Origin: Antarcticimicrobium sediminis | GTDB lineage: Bacteria; Pseudomonadota; Alphaproteobacteria; Rhodobacterales; Rhodobacteraceae | Length of the DNA stretch: 64,000 nucleotides | NCBI RefSeq assembly: GCF_004348975.1 | Contig: NZ_SMFP01000017.1 | Location: 1 to 64,000 of the forward strand | Direction: 5' to 3' | In this document: in pieces, positions 1 to 8,978 of the stretch | How the letters are laid out: every line of letters begins with the position of its first letter | Numbering within the stretch: the first letter of the stretch is position 1 | Position numbers and translations under genes: made by a program | Notes under the pieces: model-generated | The model's database searches: none | Told to the model about the DNA's origin: nothing | Seen by the model: only the letters and a program-made list of their open reading frames with translations

Positions 1-1
1 G

Positions 2-82
2 ATCGTCGAACGACTTCATCTGCTTGCAAAGAAATGGGCCCCGCGGCCCCGCAAACCCAAAGCCCCCAAGGGCACGACCTGA
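2..82 (+). CDS. 3' end of an unidentified gene entering from the left
   Basis: An open frame runs in from the window edge and stops at TGA 80-82. It gives 26 residues with a very basic, proline-rich tail (RPRKPKAPKG). The tail composition would suit a DNA-binding protein or transposase, but there is too little sequence to name it. It may also be chance reading. Confidence 0.25.
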   Translation: MVERLHLLAKKWAPRPRKPKAPKGTT

Positions 83-336
83 GAATTGCTTCCATCTGCG
101 GTCCACGCCGGATGGTTACCTCCTTTGCGGTAAGTGAACCGCTTTAAGGGGCCCGGAGATGCCAAATTCATGAGACGTCGGGGCCTTGGAAAAAAAGACA
201 GCAGAGCGCCCACTCTTCCCCTGCGGTGACACGAATGGCCCTGTGTGGTCCTGTACAGACGGTCTCGATGCACCTCCATTTTCGGCAATTGACTAAATGC
301 CAAGGGCGGCGCAACCTTGGGCGCGTTGGGAGAGAT

Positions 337-783
337 ATGGTGCGAGGGATTGGGTCTACTGCGAACGCCGCCACAGAGACGCTCGACACGTTGGCGCAGC
401 GGGTCAGGATGCATCTCTCCCGAATTGCCGGGGCGGCAACTCCGATCACTTATCAAGCTCTTGCCAAGGCCTTGAACCTCTCACCGCCCAATACGATCCA
501 ACAACTCACGGTCGCGTTGGAATATCTGATAGAGGAGGATGCCGCCGCCGCCCGCCCGTTGATCGCAACGCTTGTCGTCAGCAGGGCCCGCGGTGGGTTG
601 CCTGGACCCGGATTTTTCGATTGCGCAGGGCGTGTTGGACGCTTTGACGGTGATCCTTCGGGACCCGAGAACACGACGTTCTATGCGGAAGAGTTCAATA
701 AGGCCGTCGAATTCTGGCGCAAGGCCGCCGAAGTCGTGGATGCAGAAACCAAGTCCGACAGCCATCCTGACAACGGGGATTGA
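337..783 (+). CDS. Conserved hypothetical protein, winged-helix-like
   Basis: This 148-residue protein starts at the ATG at 337, which has a GGGAGAG element just upstream; an in-frame ATG at 226 would add 37 residues of unlikely composition. The segment ITYQALAKALNL reads like a helix-turn-helix. It is followed by a conserved-looking stretch, LIATLVVSRARGGLPGPGFF, and an acidic, aromatic C-terminus. I have seen this pattern in alphaproteobacterial proteins of unknown function and do not assign a role. It stands alone, with no gene close on the same strand. Confidence 0.6.
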   Translation: MVRGIGSTANAATETLDTLAQRVRMHLSRIAGAATPITYQALAKALNLSPPNTIQQLTVALEYLIEEDAAAARPLIATLVVSRARGGLPGPGFFDCAGRVGRFDGDPSGPENTTFYAEEFNKAVEFWRKAAEVVDAETKSDSHPDNGD

Positions 784-1141
784 AGCCCCCGCGCGACGAC
801 GTCCCAGAGGGGATCGGCCCAGAGTCGACCGTTGCCATCGTGTATCGTGCCGAGCCGCAGCCTTCATCAGACCGGCCATGCATACGTCGCCCAGCATTTT
901 CATGAGGCCCAGCATTTTCATGAGCCGAATGGCGGCCGTGCGGGACGAAGCGGAACTTTGTGACACACTAGACGGAACGCCAAAGATGGAACGTCAAGTC
1001 GACGGATGGGATGCCGACAGATGGGAGGCCAACCTGATCCGCCCAAGTTCTGAAAACCGGAAAGCGGACGGGGCTGCAAGTGCAAGGCTGGTGGCTCCCG
1101 CATGAGAGCGAAAGCCTGTGCACATCCTGCTCAGGTCTATT
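784..1141. other. Gene-free stretch with an 18-bp tandem duplication
   Basis: No convincing gene is seen. At 891-924 the 16-bp block CCAGCATTTTCATGAG occurs twice at an 18-bp period. The rest has frames of random composition only. Confidence 0.4.
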
Positions 1142-1561
1142 TCAGACGATGATCCAGAGACCCATCCCGAGCAAAACCGCACCAGCTATCCTGGACAACG
1201 TTTCACCACCGGGAAAGATTTTTTCGACCAGAACGTAGATCGTGATAATCCGTGCGGCATTCGTGTCGCCGACAACGAACAGAAGACCCATCAGCGCCCA
1301 ACAGCAACCGACACAGAACAGGCCGTGACGCCAGCCCATACCCAGCGCGCCCCATCCGCCCTCGCGCCACTGGGTCATCAGAAAACTGATCGGAGCGCGG
1401 CACTGATGCAAGCAGGCGTGTTTCATCGGGCTGAACTGATAGAGCCCGGCGACGACGAGGATGGCACCACCCAGCGGACCCGTGGCCTTCATCATCATCG
1501 CCCAAATCAGAAACAGGCCGACAAACTGCATTGACGTAAACGTCTGCAGATACGCCATCAT
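1142..1561 (-). pseudogene. DUF2182 membrane protein, truncated remnant
   Basis: The 139-residue frame carries the C-terminal half of the DUF2182 family of predicted metal-binding integral membrane proteins. Visible family marks are GLYQFSPMKHACLHQCR, WR near a glycine-rich turn, and MGWRHGLFCVGCCWALM with its Cys/His cluster, then a last membrane segment. Family members are usually over 200 residues; here the N-terminal membrane segments are missing or reduced to a scrap (MQFVGLFLIWAMMM). Just upstream the DNA becomes a cyclase remnant on the other strand, so the gene was cut by a rearrangement near 1561. It is probably non-functional. Confidence 0.6.
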
Positions 1562-1566
1562 TGCCG

Positions 1567-2069
1567 TATCGCTGTGGGCCGATCATTACGATCGGGCACT
1601 GGAGGATATTTTCGCGGTTCAGGACGCGATATCGCAAATGATCGTCGCGTCCCTTGGGGTCAGGATGCAGGCGACCGCCCTGATGCACGCATTGCGCAAA
1701 CGCCCGTTTGAAGGGGATGCGTATGATTGCCTGTTGCGTGCGCGGCGTTACACCGCCCCCCTGAACGAAACAATGTACGCCGAGGCACGAGACCTTCTTG
1801 AAACAACGATAGAGCTTGGTCCGAACCGACACGAGGATGTGCTGGTGGATGTGCAGCGCATCAGCATGCCGGATTTTTACTGGATGCATGTGCTGAACGC
1901 CGCCGCATTCGGGCACCTTGGCCGCATGGAGGCCAGTGCGTCCCTGGCGAAGATGAAAGAGGTGAAACCCGGTGTCTCCGCCGCAGAGGAAATCCAAAAA
2001 TGGAATGTGGCGCCGCGAAATTATGCGCATATCATGGAGGGCCTGCGCAAAGCTGGGTACGACGAATAG
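1567..2069 (+). pseudogene. Adenylate/guanylate cyclase with TPR region, C-terminal remnant
   Basis: From about 1567 the translation matches the C-terminal part of class III cyclases with a TolB/TPR-like tail, common in rhizobia and roseobacters. The marks are SLWADHYDRALEDIFAVQD, then a stretch of TPR-like helices (YDCLLRARRY), and the end segment WMHVLNAAAFGHLGRMEAS. The catalytic cyclase domain is absent, and the central TPR region appears shortened between TMYAEARDLL and PDFYWMHV. It ends at TAG/TGA near 2069. It lies back to back with the truncated DUF2182 gene, which supports a deletion or recombination junction. Confidence 0.55.
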
Positions 2070-2378
2070 AAGAATTTGCCGCCCGTCTCGCATGTCGACT
2101 TTGCCCGACCCTTGCAACTTTCGCCATCTGAGGCGCGCGGTTGGCAGGGACCGTTCCTGAGGGGGCGCGCGCGTTTGCACCGCCCGCGATTGTATTGCGA
2201 AGCCTCGATTTTGGACGGCCAAGCCAAAGACCGTCATGCCAATGACAGTCATGGGGGAAGCTGATATCGCCCCGGACGTCCGGCTATTTGGTCGAAATGT
2301 GAAAGGTCCTTTCACGACCATACTCCCAAACGGCGGGCGATTCATGCAACAGCCCCTGTCTGAAACGGTCGGACAACG
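2070..2378. other. Gene-free stretch between cyclase remnant and amidase
   Basis: Six frames show only low-quality translations. No clear hairpin terminator or repeat is seen downstream of the amidase. Confidence 0.35.
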
Positions 2379-4115
2379 TCACTCCACCCCTTCTGGCCGT
2401 TCCATGGCCACGTCCAACGCACGTTCCAATGCCATTCCGACATTCAATATGTGGTCCTCGCGGAACAGCCCGGCCCACAGCGATATACCAGAAGGCACAC
2501 GATGCAGCACCTGTCCCACCCCGGGCGCTGAACCCGGACCTGCCGCCGGCCGGCTGCTCCGCTGTTCGAACCCTGCGCGCAGGTGCAGGCAAGGATGGCC
2601 GGTGAAATTTGACGCCACCAGCATCGGGCCCGTCGCGAAGGGGCCGATCAAAACATCAATCCGGCGGAACATGCCGTCCAATGCTTGCATCACCTGATAT
2701 CGCATCTTGTCCAATTGCACGTGATCCACCGCCGACAGCAACCTCGCCCGCCGAAACGTGTTTGGCCAAGCCTCGTTGCTTTGCACAGCCAGCATGTCGT
2801 CACGCCCGGTGAACGTCAGTTCCTCGAAATTCGCCGCAGCCTCGGCCATCAGGAGATGGCGCAGAGATCCATAGGGCAGGGGCGGCAGATCGACCTCTGA
2901 CACCGCCATCCCCAGCCCCTTCGCCGCCTCCAATGCCTGTTTGTCCACCTCTGTCGCGCCGTCACCAAATGTCTCGGGAAGATACCCCAGCCGCAGGCCC
3001 GAAATGCTCTGATCCGCGCGAAAATGGAATGGTGCGGCGATAGAGCCTCGGTCGTTCATATCCGCGCCGTTCAGGGCAGCAAGGACCAGCCCCGTATCCT
3101 CGACCGAGCGACAGATCGGCCCGACCTTGTCCAGCGTTGCGCACAGCACCATGGCCCCAGTTCGAGGCACCCGCCCGAAGGTCGGCCTGAGACCCGTGGT
3201 CCCGCACCGCTGTGACGGTGACGTGATTGATCCCAAAGTTTCGGTGCCGATGGCAAAGCCGCACAGCCCTGCTGCAGTGGCTGCAGCTGATCCGGCGCTT
3301 GACCCGCTTGCCCCTTCGTCGGTGTTCCAAGGATTGTTTGTGCGCCCGCCATACCACACATCGTTGCGCGCCAGCGCCCCGAGAGAGGTCTTTCCCAGCA
3401 AAACCGCGCCCGCCGCCAGAAGGCGCGTTGCAACTTCGCAATCTTGGGTCGGTTTGCGGTCACGGTAAGGCTCTGCGCCCCAGCCGGTGACAATATCTTT
3501 AGTGTCGAAAAGATCCTTCAGCCCATAGGGAACCCCCAGTAGCGGCCCGGGGATATCGCCGACCGCGCGGCGGGCATCCGCCGCTGCGGCCTCGGCCAGG
3601 GCGCGATCCGCCGTAACGGTGGCAAAGCAGTTCATCACAGGCTGAAACTTGGCGATCCGTGCAAGATAGAGACGGGTCAGCGCCACGCTGGTGATCGCGC
3701 CCACGCGAAGCCATCCCGAAAGTCGGGTCACAGGTGCAAAAGCGATGTCGGCCTCATTGTCCGGCAGCGGACCTGGGTCCGCTTCGGTAAAGACCTGACC
3801 ATCCGGCAGACCCGGCATGACAAACCCCGGCAAGCGCGGATCGAACGTGCAGGCCATGGGGGCATCGTTCCCGATCTCGGTCGCCCGAAGCGCGCGGGTC
3901 TGCGCCATTTGCTCGTGCATCAACGCGGCGATTTGATGCCGTTCGTCTTCGGTATAGCGCACGCCCAATACGGCTTCGGCCCCTGCAAGATCGCTGTGAT
4001 TGATAAACTCGTCCATCGTTGCGCCCTCGTTCATCATTGCGTCCTCGCTTATTATTGCGTCCTCGTCCGGGTTTCCACGAACCGCATCATATTTCTGCGA
4101 TCGGGTGCTGGTCAT
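2379..4115 (-). CDS. Amidase-signature family hydrolase
   Basis: The 578-residue protein belongs to the amidase signature family (Ser-cisSer-Lys hydrolases that cleave amide bonds). Visible are the catalytic Lys200 in GVPYGLKDLF, the Gly/Ser loop GASGSSAGSAA (268-278) and the nucleophile segment TETLGSITSP with Ser296. A Leu replaces the usual first Gly of TxTGGS. The N-terminal 33 residues hold an imperfect acidic repeat (EDAIISEDAM), encoded by a duplicated DNA block, and an internal Met34 (codon at 4016) is an equally good start. The C-terminal 70 residues (RSSRPAAGPGSAPGVGQ) look unlike the family and could reflect a compensated frameshift. Remnants of a peptide transporter lie immediately upstream, so it may once have been part of a peptide or amide uptake locus. 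Confidence 0.75.
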   Translation of the reverse strand: MTSTRSQKYDAVRGNPDEDAIISEDAMMNEGATMDEFINHSDLAGAEAVLGVRYTEDERHQIAALMHEQMAQTRALRATEIGNDAPMACTFDPRLPGFVMPGLPDGQVFTEADPGPLPDNEADIAFAPVTRLSGWLRVGAITSVALTRLYLARIAKFQPVMNCFATVTADRALAEAAAADARRAVGDIPGPLLGVPYGLKDLFDTKDIVTGWGAEPYRDRKPTQDCEVATRLLAAGAVLLGKTSLGALARNDVWYGGRTNNPWNTDEGASGSSAGSAAATAAGLCGFAIGTETLGSITSPSQRCGTTGLRPTFGRVPRTGAMVLCATLDKVGPICRSVEDTGLVLAALNGADMNDRGSIAAPFHFRADQSISGLRLGYLPETFGDGATEVDKQALEAAKGLGMAVSEVDLPPLPYGSLRHLLMAEAAANFEELTFTGRDDMLAVQSNEAWPNTFRRARLLSAVDHVQLDKMRYQVMQALDGMFRRIDVLIGPFATGPMLVASNFTGHPCLHLRAGFEQRSSRPAAGPGSAPGVGQVLHRVPSGISLWAGLFREDHILNVGMALERALDVAMERPEGVE

Positions 4116-4278
4116 GTATGGCGGCCAGATTAGGAAAGAACGGGCCGCGCGCGATCTGAGCAGCGCCAGCCACCCCTATAGGTTTGCCCTGAATGAAAGC
4201 CTGCCACCGCGTGAGCGCAAGGTGGCAGACCTGACCGTGCCTGAACATGATCCCCGATGGCTGGATGCAAAACCATGA
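4099..4278 (+). pseudogene. Dipeptide ABC transporter ATPase (DppD-like), C-terminal remnant
   Basis: The frame reads DRVLVMYGGQI, then HPYRFALNESLPPRE and DPRWLDAKP, the typical end of an Opp/Dpp-type ATPase. Walker A, Walker B and the signature are all missing. Its TGA (4276-4278) overlaps the ATG of the next ATPase remnant as ATGA, so the old operon coupling is still visible. Confidence 0.6.
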
Positions 4279-4440
4279 CTCGCGCTGTTGAAATCCGGGA
4301 TTTCTCGTTCAGCTTCGGGCAGGGCCGTGCCCGCATACCGACTGTGAAAAATGCCAGCTTCCGTGTTGCCTCGGGCGAAGCCGTTGGGACCATAGGTGAA
4401 AGCGGCTCTGGGGAAGCCACCATTTTGCGCGCGATCACAT
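4275..4440 (+). pseudogene. Second Opp/Dpp ATPase (DppF-like), N-terminal remnant
   Basis: It begins MTRAVEIRDFSFSFGQ and reaches the Walker A loop, which reads GESGSGEAT. The family motif is GxxGxGKS/T, so the catalytic Lys has become Glu and the adjacent Ser has become Ala. Homology stops a few residues later, where an unrelated peptidase fragment begins. It is non-functional. Confidence 0.6.
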
Positions 4441-4441
4441 G

Positions 4442-4672
4442 CCTGATGATGCGCGCGTGCATTACACCTACCCTGACGCCGGGGGGGGCGCCCCCAACGT
4501 CGTTCAGGCCAAGGCCACCGTGCGCCAGTTTATCCGCGCCCGCGATCTGCTCGGCCTGTCCGATCTTGTGGCCCGGGTTCGCGCCATAGCAGACGGTGCC
4601 GCGCTGATGCCAGGCACCAAGGTCGAGTCCAAGGTCTTTTCGACCGTCTCAAATCTTATTGGCAACCGCCCC
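4442..4672 (+). pseudogene. M20 amidohydrolase (AbgB-like), internal fragment
   Basis: The translation PDDARVHYTYPDAGGGAPN, then VQAKATVRQFIRARDL and VRAIADGAALM, ending SNLIGNRP, resembles the dimerisation-domain region of p-aminobenzoyl-glutamate hydrolase subunit B type M20 peptidases. Both ends are gone, and no metal-ligand segments remain. It is fused directly to the broken ATPase, which marks a deletion joining two genes that once belonged to a peptide/aminoacyl utilisation locus. The 260 bases between it and the LysR gene hold nothing recognisable. Confidence 0.5.
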
Positions 4673-4933
4673 TCGGCTCCTGCCCCGGGGTGTCAGAATG
4701 GCCGACTTTTACTCCGCGACGGCCAGAAATTCCGACCGTTTCTGTGGCCCAGTTTGCTTTCGGGGTTCACAGCCGAAACCGTCCTTCCTGGTGCAAAAGG
4801 TGCCGCTCGACGTGCCGTGCCCGCGCCCTTGGGGGAGGAGAAAACCGTAGCAGGTCATGCCCCACCCCCACTACCCTCAAAGCCTCCTATCGCCCCGATT
4901 GCTTTTGGCGCCGCGAACCCGGAGAGTTGACGG

Positions 4934-5863
4934 ATGGACATCACGCTTATCAAAACCTTTGTCGAGGTTGCAAACACGGGCTCATTCGTGGCGGCCAGTG
5001 ACCGGCTCTTTGTGACGCAATCGGCGGTCAGCCTGCGGATCCAACGGCTGGAAGACAGTCTTGGCCATCCCCTGTTCACCCGCTCCAAGGCGGGGGCGGT
5101 ATTGACGCCGTCCGGGGCGCAATTCGAACGCTATGCGCTGAACCTGCTCAAGCTCTGGGAGGAAGCGCGACAACAGATTTCCATCCCCGAGGGCTTTGAT
5201 CGCGCCCTTTCCATCGGCGCGCATTATTCGCTTTGGCCGCGGCTCGGGTTCCCGTGGATCGACGCCATGCAAGCGACAATGCCGGAGCTGAGCATTCATG
5301 CCGAACTGGGCATGGCGAACCGGATCACCCGGTTTCTTGTCGAAGGGATCGTGCAAGCCGCACTGGTTTATACCCCGCAGCTTCGGCCCGGGTTGATCGT
5401 TGAGCCCGCCCTGAATGACGAGCTGATCCTTGTCGCCTCCTATGCCGGGGCGACGTTGGACGACAAAAAGGACTATGTCGCGGTCGACTGGGGGCCGGAG
5501 TTTACCCATGCCCTTACCATCAGCCTGCCGCATCTGACCGATTCCGGTCGCTCGATGGCGCTGGGATCGCTGGCGACAGAATATATCATCAACCGCAGGG
5601 CGTCGGCCTATCTGCCAGCGCGATCGGTGCGGCGCTATCTGGACAGGGGAATACTGCACCGCGTGGCAAATGCGCCACGGTTTCCCTACCCCTCGTGGGT
5701 TGTCTGGCGCGATGATCTCGACGACGACCTTTTGGCCCTGGCTCGGTCGACGTTGAAAACAATCGTCAAAGCCACTGAACAGGAACAGAAAAATGTTGTG
5801 GCTGAAATAGAGCATATGCGGGACTTTGAACCGTATCTGCCCGGCGTGATTACCGATGAGTAA
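4934..5863 (+). CDS. LysR-family transcriptional regulator
   Basis: This 309-residue protein has the classic LysR N-terminal winged helix (TFVEVANTGSFVAASDRLFVTQSAVSLRI begins at residue 8) and a periplasmic-binding-like effector domain. Length is normal. GGAG sits 9 nt before the ATG. It stands between gene remnants and an outer-membrane protein gene in the same direction. Its target may be the downstream gene or may have been lost with the decayed transporter. No effector can be named from the sequence. Confidence 0.85.
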   Translation: MDITLIKTFVEVANTGSFVAASDRLFVTQSAVSLRIQRLEDSLGHPLFTRSKAGAVLTPSGAQFERYALNLLKLWEEARQQISIPEGFDRALSIGAHYSLWPRLGFPWIDAMQATMPELSIHAELGMANRITRFLVEGIVQAALVYTPQLRPGLIVEPALNDELILVASYAGATLDDKKDYVAVDWGPEFTHALTISLPHLTDSGRSMALGSLATEYIINRRASAYLPARSVRRYLDRGILHRVANAPRFPYPSWVVWRDDLDDDLLALARSTLKTIVKATEQEQKNVVAEIEHMRDFEPYLPGVITDE

Positions 5864-5990
5864 TAGTCGCTTTATCTATGAATAGAACGATTTTTCCTCG
5901 TTCTTATGGGAGCTTTATAACCGGCCTCAGCAGAGATGCTTCCGTTCCGAAACCCGGATCGGATCACCTTTACTGGGAAAGGATTGACCC

Positions 5991-6845
5991 ATGAAAACAC
6001 ATCTGAAACTCACCGCAGTTTCCGTACTGGCACTTGTGGTCGCTGCCCCTGTTTCCGCACAAACCAACATCACGGGAATTCAGGGTCTCAACGACCAGAT
6101 TGACGACATCACCACCGACGTAGAGCGCGACCAGCGCCGCGGTCAGGATGCAGAGCGATTTGGCCCCAATGGCGTTCCGCAAGGCTGGCGCGGCTCGTTC
6201 GCGCTGTCGGCCTCGGGCACATCGGGCAACACGGACACCGGCGAAGTCTCTGGTGCGGGCCGCCTGACCTATGGCGTTGGCTCCTGGAACCACCTTGTCG
6301 GGCTTGCCATCGAATACGGCGAAGCGAACGGCATCAAGAGCGAAGAGAAGTACTTTGCCACCTATGAAGCCAACCGCTACTTCACGCCGGACTTCTATAT
6401 GTTTGGTCTGGGCCGCTATCAGTACGACGGTCTGCTGATCGACAATACCGGCACGGTGCTGCCCGGTTCTGAAACAGACGCCTTCCTGGGCTTTGGTCCC
6501 GGCTACCGCGTGATGAATCAACCGCACAACACCTGGCGGGTGCAGGCTGGCCCTGGCATTCGCTATTTCAAGGACGCCCTTGGCGTGTCGGAAACCGAAG
6601 TCGGCTTCATCGCCTCGTCGCGCTATTTCTATGCGTTCAGCGACACCGTGTCGTTCACCATGGACACCGACGTGCTTGGCTCTGACGTGAACACCGTGCT
6701 GTCAAACGACGCCGGTGTGAACTTCAAGATGTCGGACAACCTGTCGACCCGGCTCAGTTACCGGACCGACTATAACACCGACCCGACACCGGGCCTGGAT
6801 TCAACCGACAACACCCTTGGCCTGTCTCTGATCATGGGTTTCTAA
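5991..6845 (+). CDS. DUF481 (YdiY-like) outer-membrane beta-barrel protein
   Basis: The 284-residue protein has a clear Sec signal peptide (cleavage probably after VSAQ, residues 1-24). A short linker is followed by alternating amphipathic strands, as in DUF481 salt-induced outer-membrane proteins (GWRGSFALSASGTSGNTDTG, repeated R/Y pairs). It ends in Phe, the usual barrel-insertion signature. It probably sits in the outer membrane; no substrate is known. An AAAGGA element precedes the ATG, and a strong hairpin lies 55 nt after the stop, so it is likely monocistronic. Confidence 0.8.
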   Translation: MKTHLKLTAVSVLALVVAAPVSAQTNITGIQGLNDQIDDITTDVERDQRRGQDAERFGPNGVPQGWRGSFALSASGTSGNTDTGEVSGAGRLTYGVGSWNHLVGLAIEYGEANGIKSEEKYFATYEANRYFTPDFYMFGLGRYQYDGLLIDNTGTVLPGSETDAFLGFGPGYRVMNQPHNTWRVQAGPGIRYFKDALGVSETEVGFIASSRYFYAFSDTVSFTMDTDVLGSDVNTVLSNDAGVNFKMSDNLSTRLSYRTDYNTDPTPGLDSTDNTLGLSLIMGF

Positions 6846-6899
6846 CAGCAAGAAAGGCGCTGGCGGTTTCCTACCTCGTGCCACCGGCGCGTTGACTTG

Positions 6900-6930
6900 A
6901 AGGAGGATGGGTCAACCCATCCTCCTTCTT
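6900..6930 (+). terminator. Terminator hairpin after the DUF481 gene
   Basis: A perfect 13-bp stem (AAGGAGGATGGGT at 6900-6912 pairing with 6915-6927) with a minimal loop, followed by CTTGT. The T-run is weak, but position and stem strength fit a terminator. Confidence 0.65.
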
Positions 6931-7014
6931 GTATGTGGATGCGCCCAAGCAGGCTGCCCCCGCGTATCGTGCGCCGCCTTCGTAATGCTTGCGGCCCCGG
7001 GAAATCAGCGTATC

Positions 7015-7080
7015 GGAACAGGCACATCTTCCTCGCCACCGTGCCGGTTGATTTCAGGACGGGTATGGACGGGCTTGCGC
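7015..7080 (+). mobile_element. IS66-family TnpB remnant
   Basis: The translation HIFLATVPVDFRTGMDGLA matches the N-terminal signature of IS66 Orf2/TnpB (xPVDFRxGxDGLA). Nothing else of the element, no TnpA, TnpC or terminal repeats, is visible nearby. It is a scrap of an old insertion. The rest of 6931-7231 holds no gene. Confidence 0.5.
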
Positions 7081-7130
7081 GTGCTCGAAACGGCAAGCCC
7101 GGCTTCGTTTGAAACCAACAGCGCCGGTTG

Positions 7131-7169
7131 ATGGCGTGGATGTCATCAGGTTTGGCTCATCCACGCCAT
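7131..7169 (-). terminator. Hairpin downstream of the guanidino-compound operon
   Basis: ATGGCGTGGATG (7131-7142) pairs perfectly with 7158-7169 over a 15-nt loop. It lies about 60 nt past the end of the last gene of the minus-strand operon. There is no clear U-run, so it is either a terminator or a 3'-end stabiliser. Confidence 0.45.
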
Positions 7170-7231
7170 GCCGTCATCTGAGCTGCACGAGGGGAGCCGA
7201 TCCGGCCAACATGCCTGTCGAACCGCTTCAG

Positions 7232-8185
7232 TCAGCGGCGGCGGTCCACCAAATCAGCCATGACGCAAAGCAGCTCGAACATCATGGTTGCGCCAACCAG
7301 CGCCGTCATCCCCGCCAGATCGAACGGCGGCGCGACCTCGACCACATCAGCGCCGATAATGTTCACCCCGGCCAGAAGCCGAACCATCTGTTGCGCCTCG
7401 CGCGTGGTGAAGCCACCGATTTCAGGAGTGCCGGTGCCAGGCGCCATCGAGGGATCAATCGAATCCACATCGAACGTGACATAGGTCGCCCGGTCTCCCA
7501 CGATGCTGTGCACCTCGGCCATCACCTCGGCGACGCCGCGACGCACGAATTCTTCCATGTAAATGATGCGGATGCCTTGGGCCTTGGCCCAATCATGTTC
7601 GCCCGGCTCATAAACCGATCCCCGGATTCCGATCTGCACGATGCGATGCGGATCCAGCAGCCCTTCTTCGATCGCGCGCCGGAAGGGGGTGCCGTGGGTA
7701 AAGGGGTTGTCGCCGAAATAGCTGTCATTGGTGTCAGAATGGGCGTCGAAATGGATCAAACCGACCGGACCGGATTTGGCGAGCGCGCGCAACACGGGCA
7801 GCGTCGTCAGATGGTCGCCACCACAAGACAGCGGCAGCGCACCGGTGGCCGCGATCTGCGCCATCCCCGTCTCGATCAGTTTCAACCCGTCAAGCAGGTT
7901 GATCGGGTTCACCGGCAGATCCCCGACATCGGCAACATGGGCGATGCTGAACGGCGCGATCCCGGACGCATGATGCGCCGCCCGCATCAGGCTTGATTGA
8001 TTGCGGACCTCGCGCGGGCCGTGACGCGCGCCCGCGCGATTGGTGGTGCCACCATCCCAAGGAATACCGATCAACGCGATATCAAGCCCCTCGGCCGTCG
8101 GCACGGCGGGCAGGCGCATGAAGGTTGAATGACCGGCGAAGCGGGGGACTTCTGCGGCGTCAACGGGCTGGTGAAAGGTCGTCAT
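7232..8185 (-). CDS. Agmatinase-family ureohydrolase
   Basis: The 317-residue protein belongs to the arginase/agmatinase superfamily, which hydrolyses a guanidino group to urea with a binuclear Mn centre. All ligands are visible: His125 in CGGDH, Asp147/His149/Asp151 in FDAHSD, and Asp239/Asp241 in FDVDSIDP. Family members act on agmatine, guanidinobutyrate, guanidinopropionate or guanidine, and the sequence alone does not choose. It is the last gene of the operon, 10 nt after a creatininase gene. This suggests a guanidino substrate other than agmatine, perhaps creatine; that is inference. No signal peptide, so cytoplasmic. Confidence 0.85.
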   Translation of the reverse strand: MTTFHQPVDAAEVPRFAGHSTFMRLPAVPTAEGLDIALIGIPWDGGTTNRAGARHGPREVRNQSSLMRAAHHASGIAPFSIAHVADVGDLPVNPINLLDGLKLIETGMAQIAATGALPLSCGGDHLTTLPVLRALAKSGPVGLIHFDAHSDTNDSYFGDNPFTHGTPFRRAIEEGLLDPHRIVQIGIRGSVYEPGEHDWAKAQGIRIIYMEEFVRRGVAEVMAEVHSIVGDRATYVTFDVDSIDPSMAPGTGTPEIGGFTTREAQQMVRLLAGVNIIGADVVEVAPPFDLAGMTALVGATMMFELLCVMADLVDRRR

Positions 8186-8195
8186 GGGTATATCC

Positions 8196-8978
8196 TCAGT
8201 TGAATTCTCGCGCGGCTGCGGCTGTGATGCCCGCCACGCAATCGGCTAGTAATAGGTCGCCATTTTTGGCCGACGAGCCCTCGGTCAGCGACAGCACACC
8301 AGATGGCGGGACCTCTGCGCAGGGCTTGGGAAAGCGGTCATATGGCAAGAAGGCTGCGGGGCCGTCATGGCGCGCCAGAGACAGGTCCACCAGCTCGGGA
8401 CGCAGCGCCATCATCATCGACGTTTCCAGCACCGAGGCATGTTCCAACTCGATCCCCGGATAGCCATGCGGGAAGATGCGGTCCAGCGTCTCAGCGCGCA
8501 CCATATCCCAATGATCGACGCGCAGGATGACAAGATCCGCAGCGCGGTCGCGACCGATCGCATCAAGCGCCAATTCGATCCCCTCGATCGTCGGGCCGAT
8601 ATTCTCATAATGCCCGTTCACGGTGACGATCTTGCGCACGTTCTGGCGAAACAGATCGCAGATCACATCGCGCACGATCAGCGAAAACGTCTGCGCCGTC
8701 AGATTGAGCGTGCCCGGAAAGCCCGGCCCGCCGCCAGTCTTGGGTTGCGAGCGATTGCCATAGGCCACGGTGGGCAACACCAAGCCGCCCAGCTCTGCCG
8801 CCGCGCGCGCCGCGATCGCGGTGGGGATCACCACGTCGACATTCAGCGCCATATGGCGACCATGCTGCTCGGTTGCGCCCAGGGGCAGAAAAACGGGGGC
8901 TCCGGCGGTGATACGCGCCTCAACCTCGGGCCAAGGAAGCTCTGCGTAAAATACACTATCTGTCATGTTCTGATCCAT
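8196..8978 (-). CDS. Creatininase (creatinine amidohydrolase) family protein
   Basis: The 260-residue protein matches creatininase in length and motifs: LGATEQHG (Glu37, His39), Asp48, the SQPKTGGG and FPGT loops, NGHYEN (His123, Glu125) and IELEHASVLETS. These are the metal ligands and active-site loops known from the Pseudomonas enzyme, which interconverts creatinine and creatine. The superfamily also contains other amidohydrolases, so the substrate is likely but not proven. The ATG overlaps the upstream TAA (TAATG), indicating coupling; a second Met five codons in is possible. With the ureohydrolase downstream it could form a creatinine-to-urea route. Confidence 0.8.
   Translation of the reverse strand: MDQNMTDSVFYAELPWPEVEARITAGAPVFLPLGATEQHGRHMALNVDVVIPTAIAARAAAELGGLVLPTVAYGNRSQPKTGGGPGFPGTLNLTAQTFSLIVRDVICDLFRQNVRKIVTVNGHYENIGPTIEGIELALDAIGRDRAADLVILRVDHWDMVRAETLDRIFPHGYPGIELEHASVLETSMMMALRPELVDLSLARHDGPAAFLPYDRFPKPCAEVPPSGVLSLTEGSSAKNGDLLLADCVAGITAAAAREFN

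Noticed and set aside
1203-2345. 380-codon minus-strand frame
   Set aside because: It runs across the cyclase and DUF2182 remnants in the wrong frame; no family resemblance.
7015-7080. Active IS66 insertion sequence
   Set aside because: Only about 20 residues of TnpB remain; no other genes or terminal repeats.
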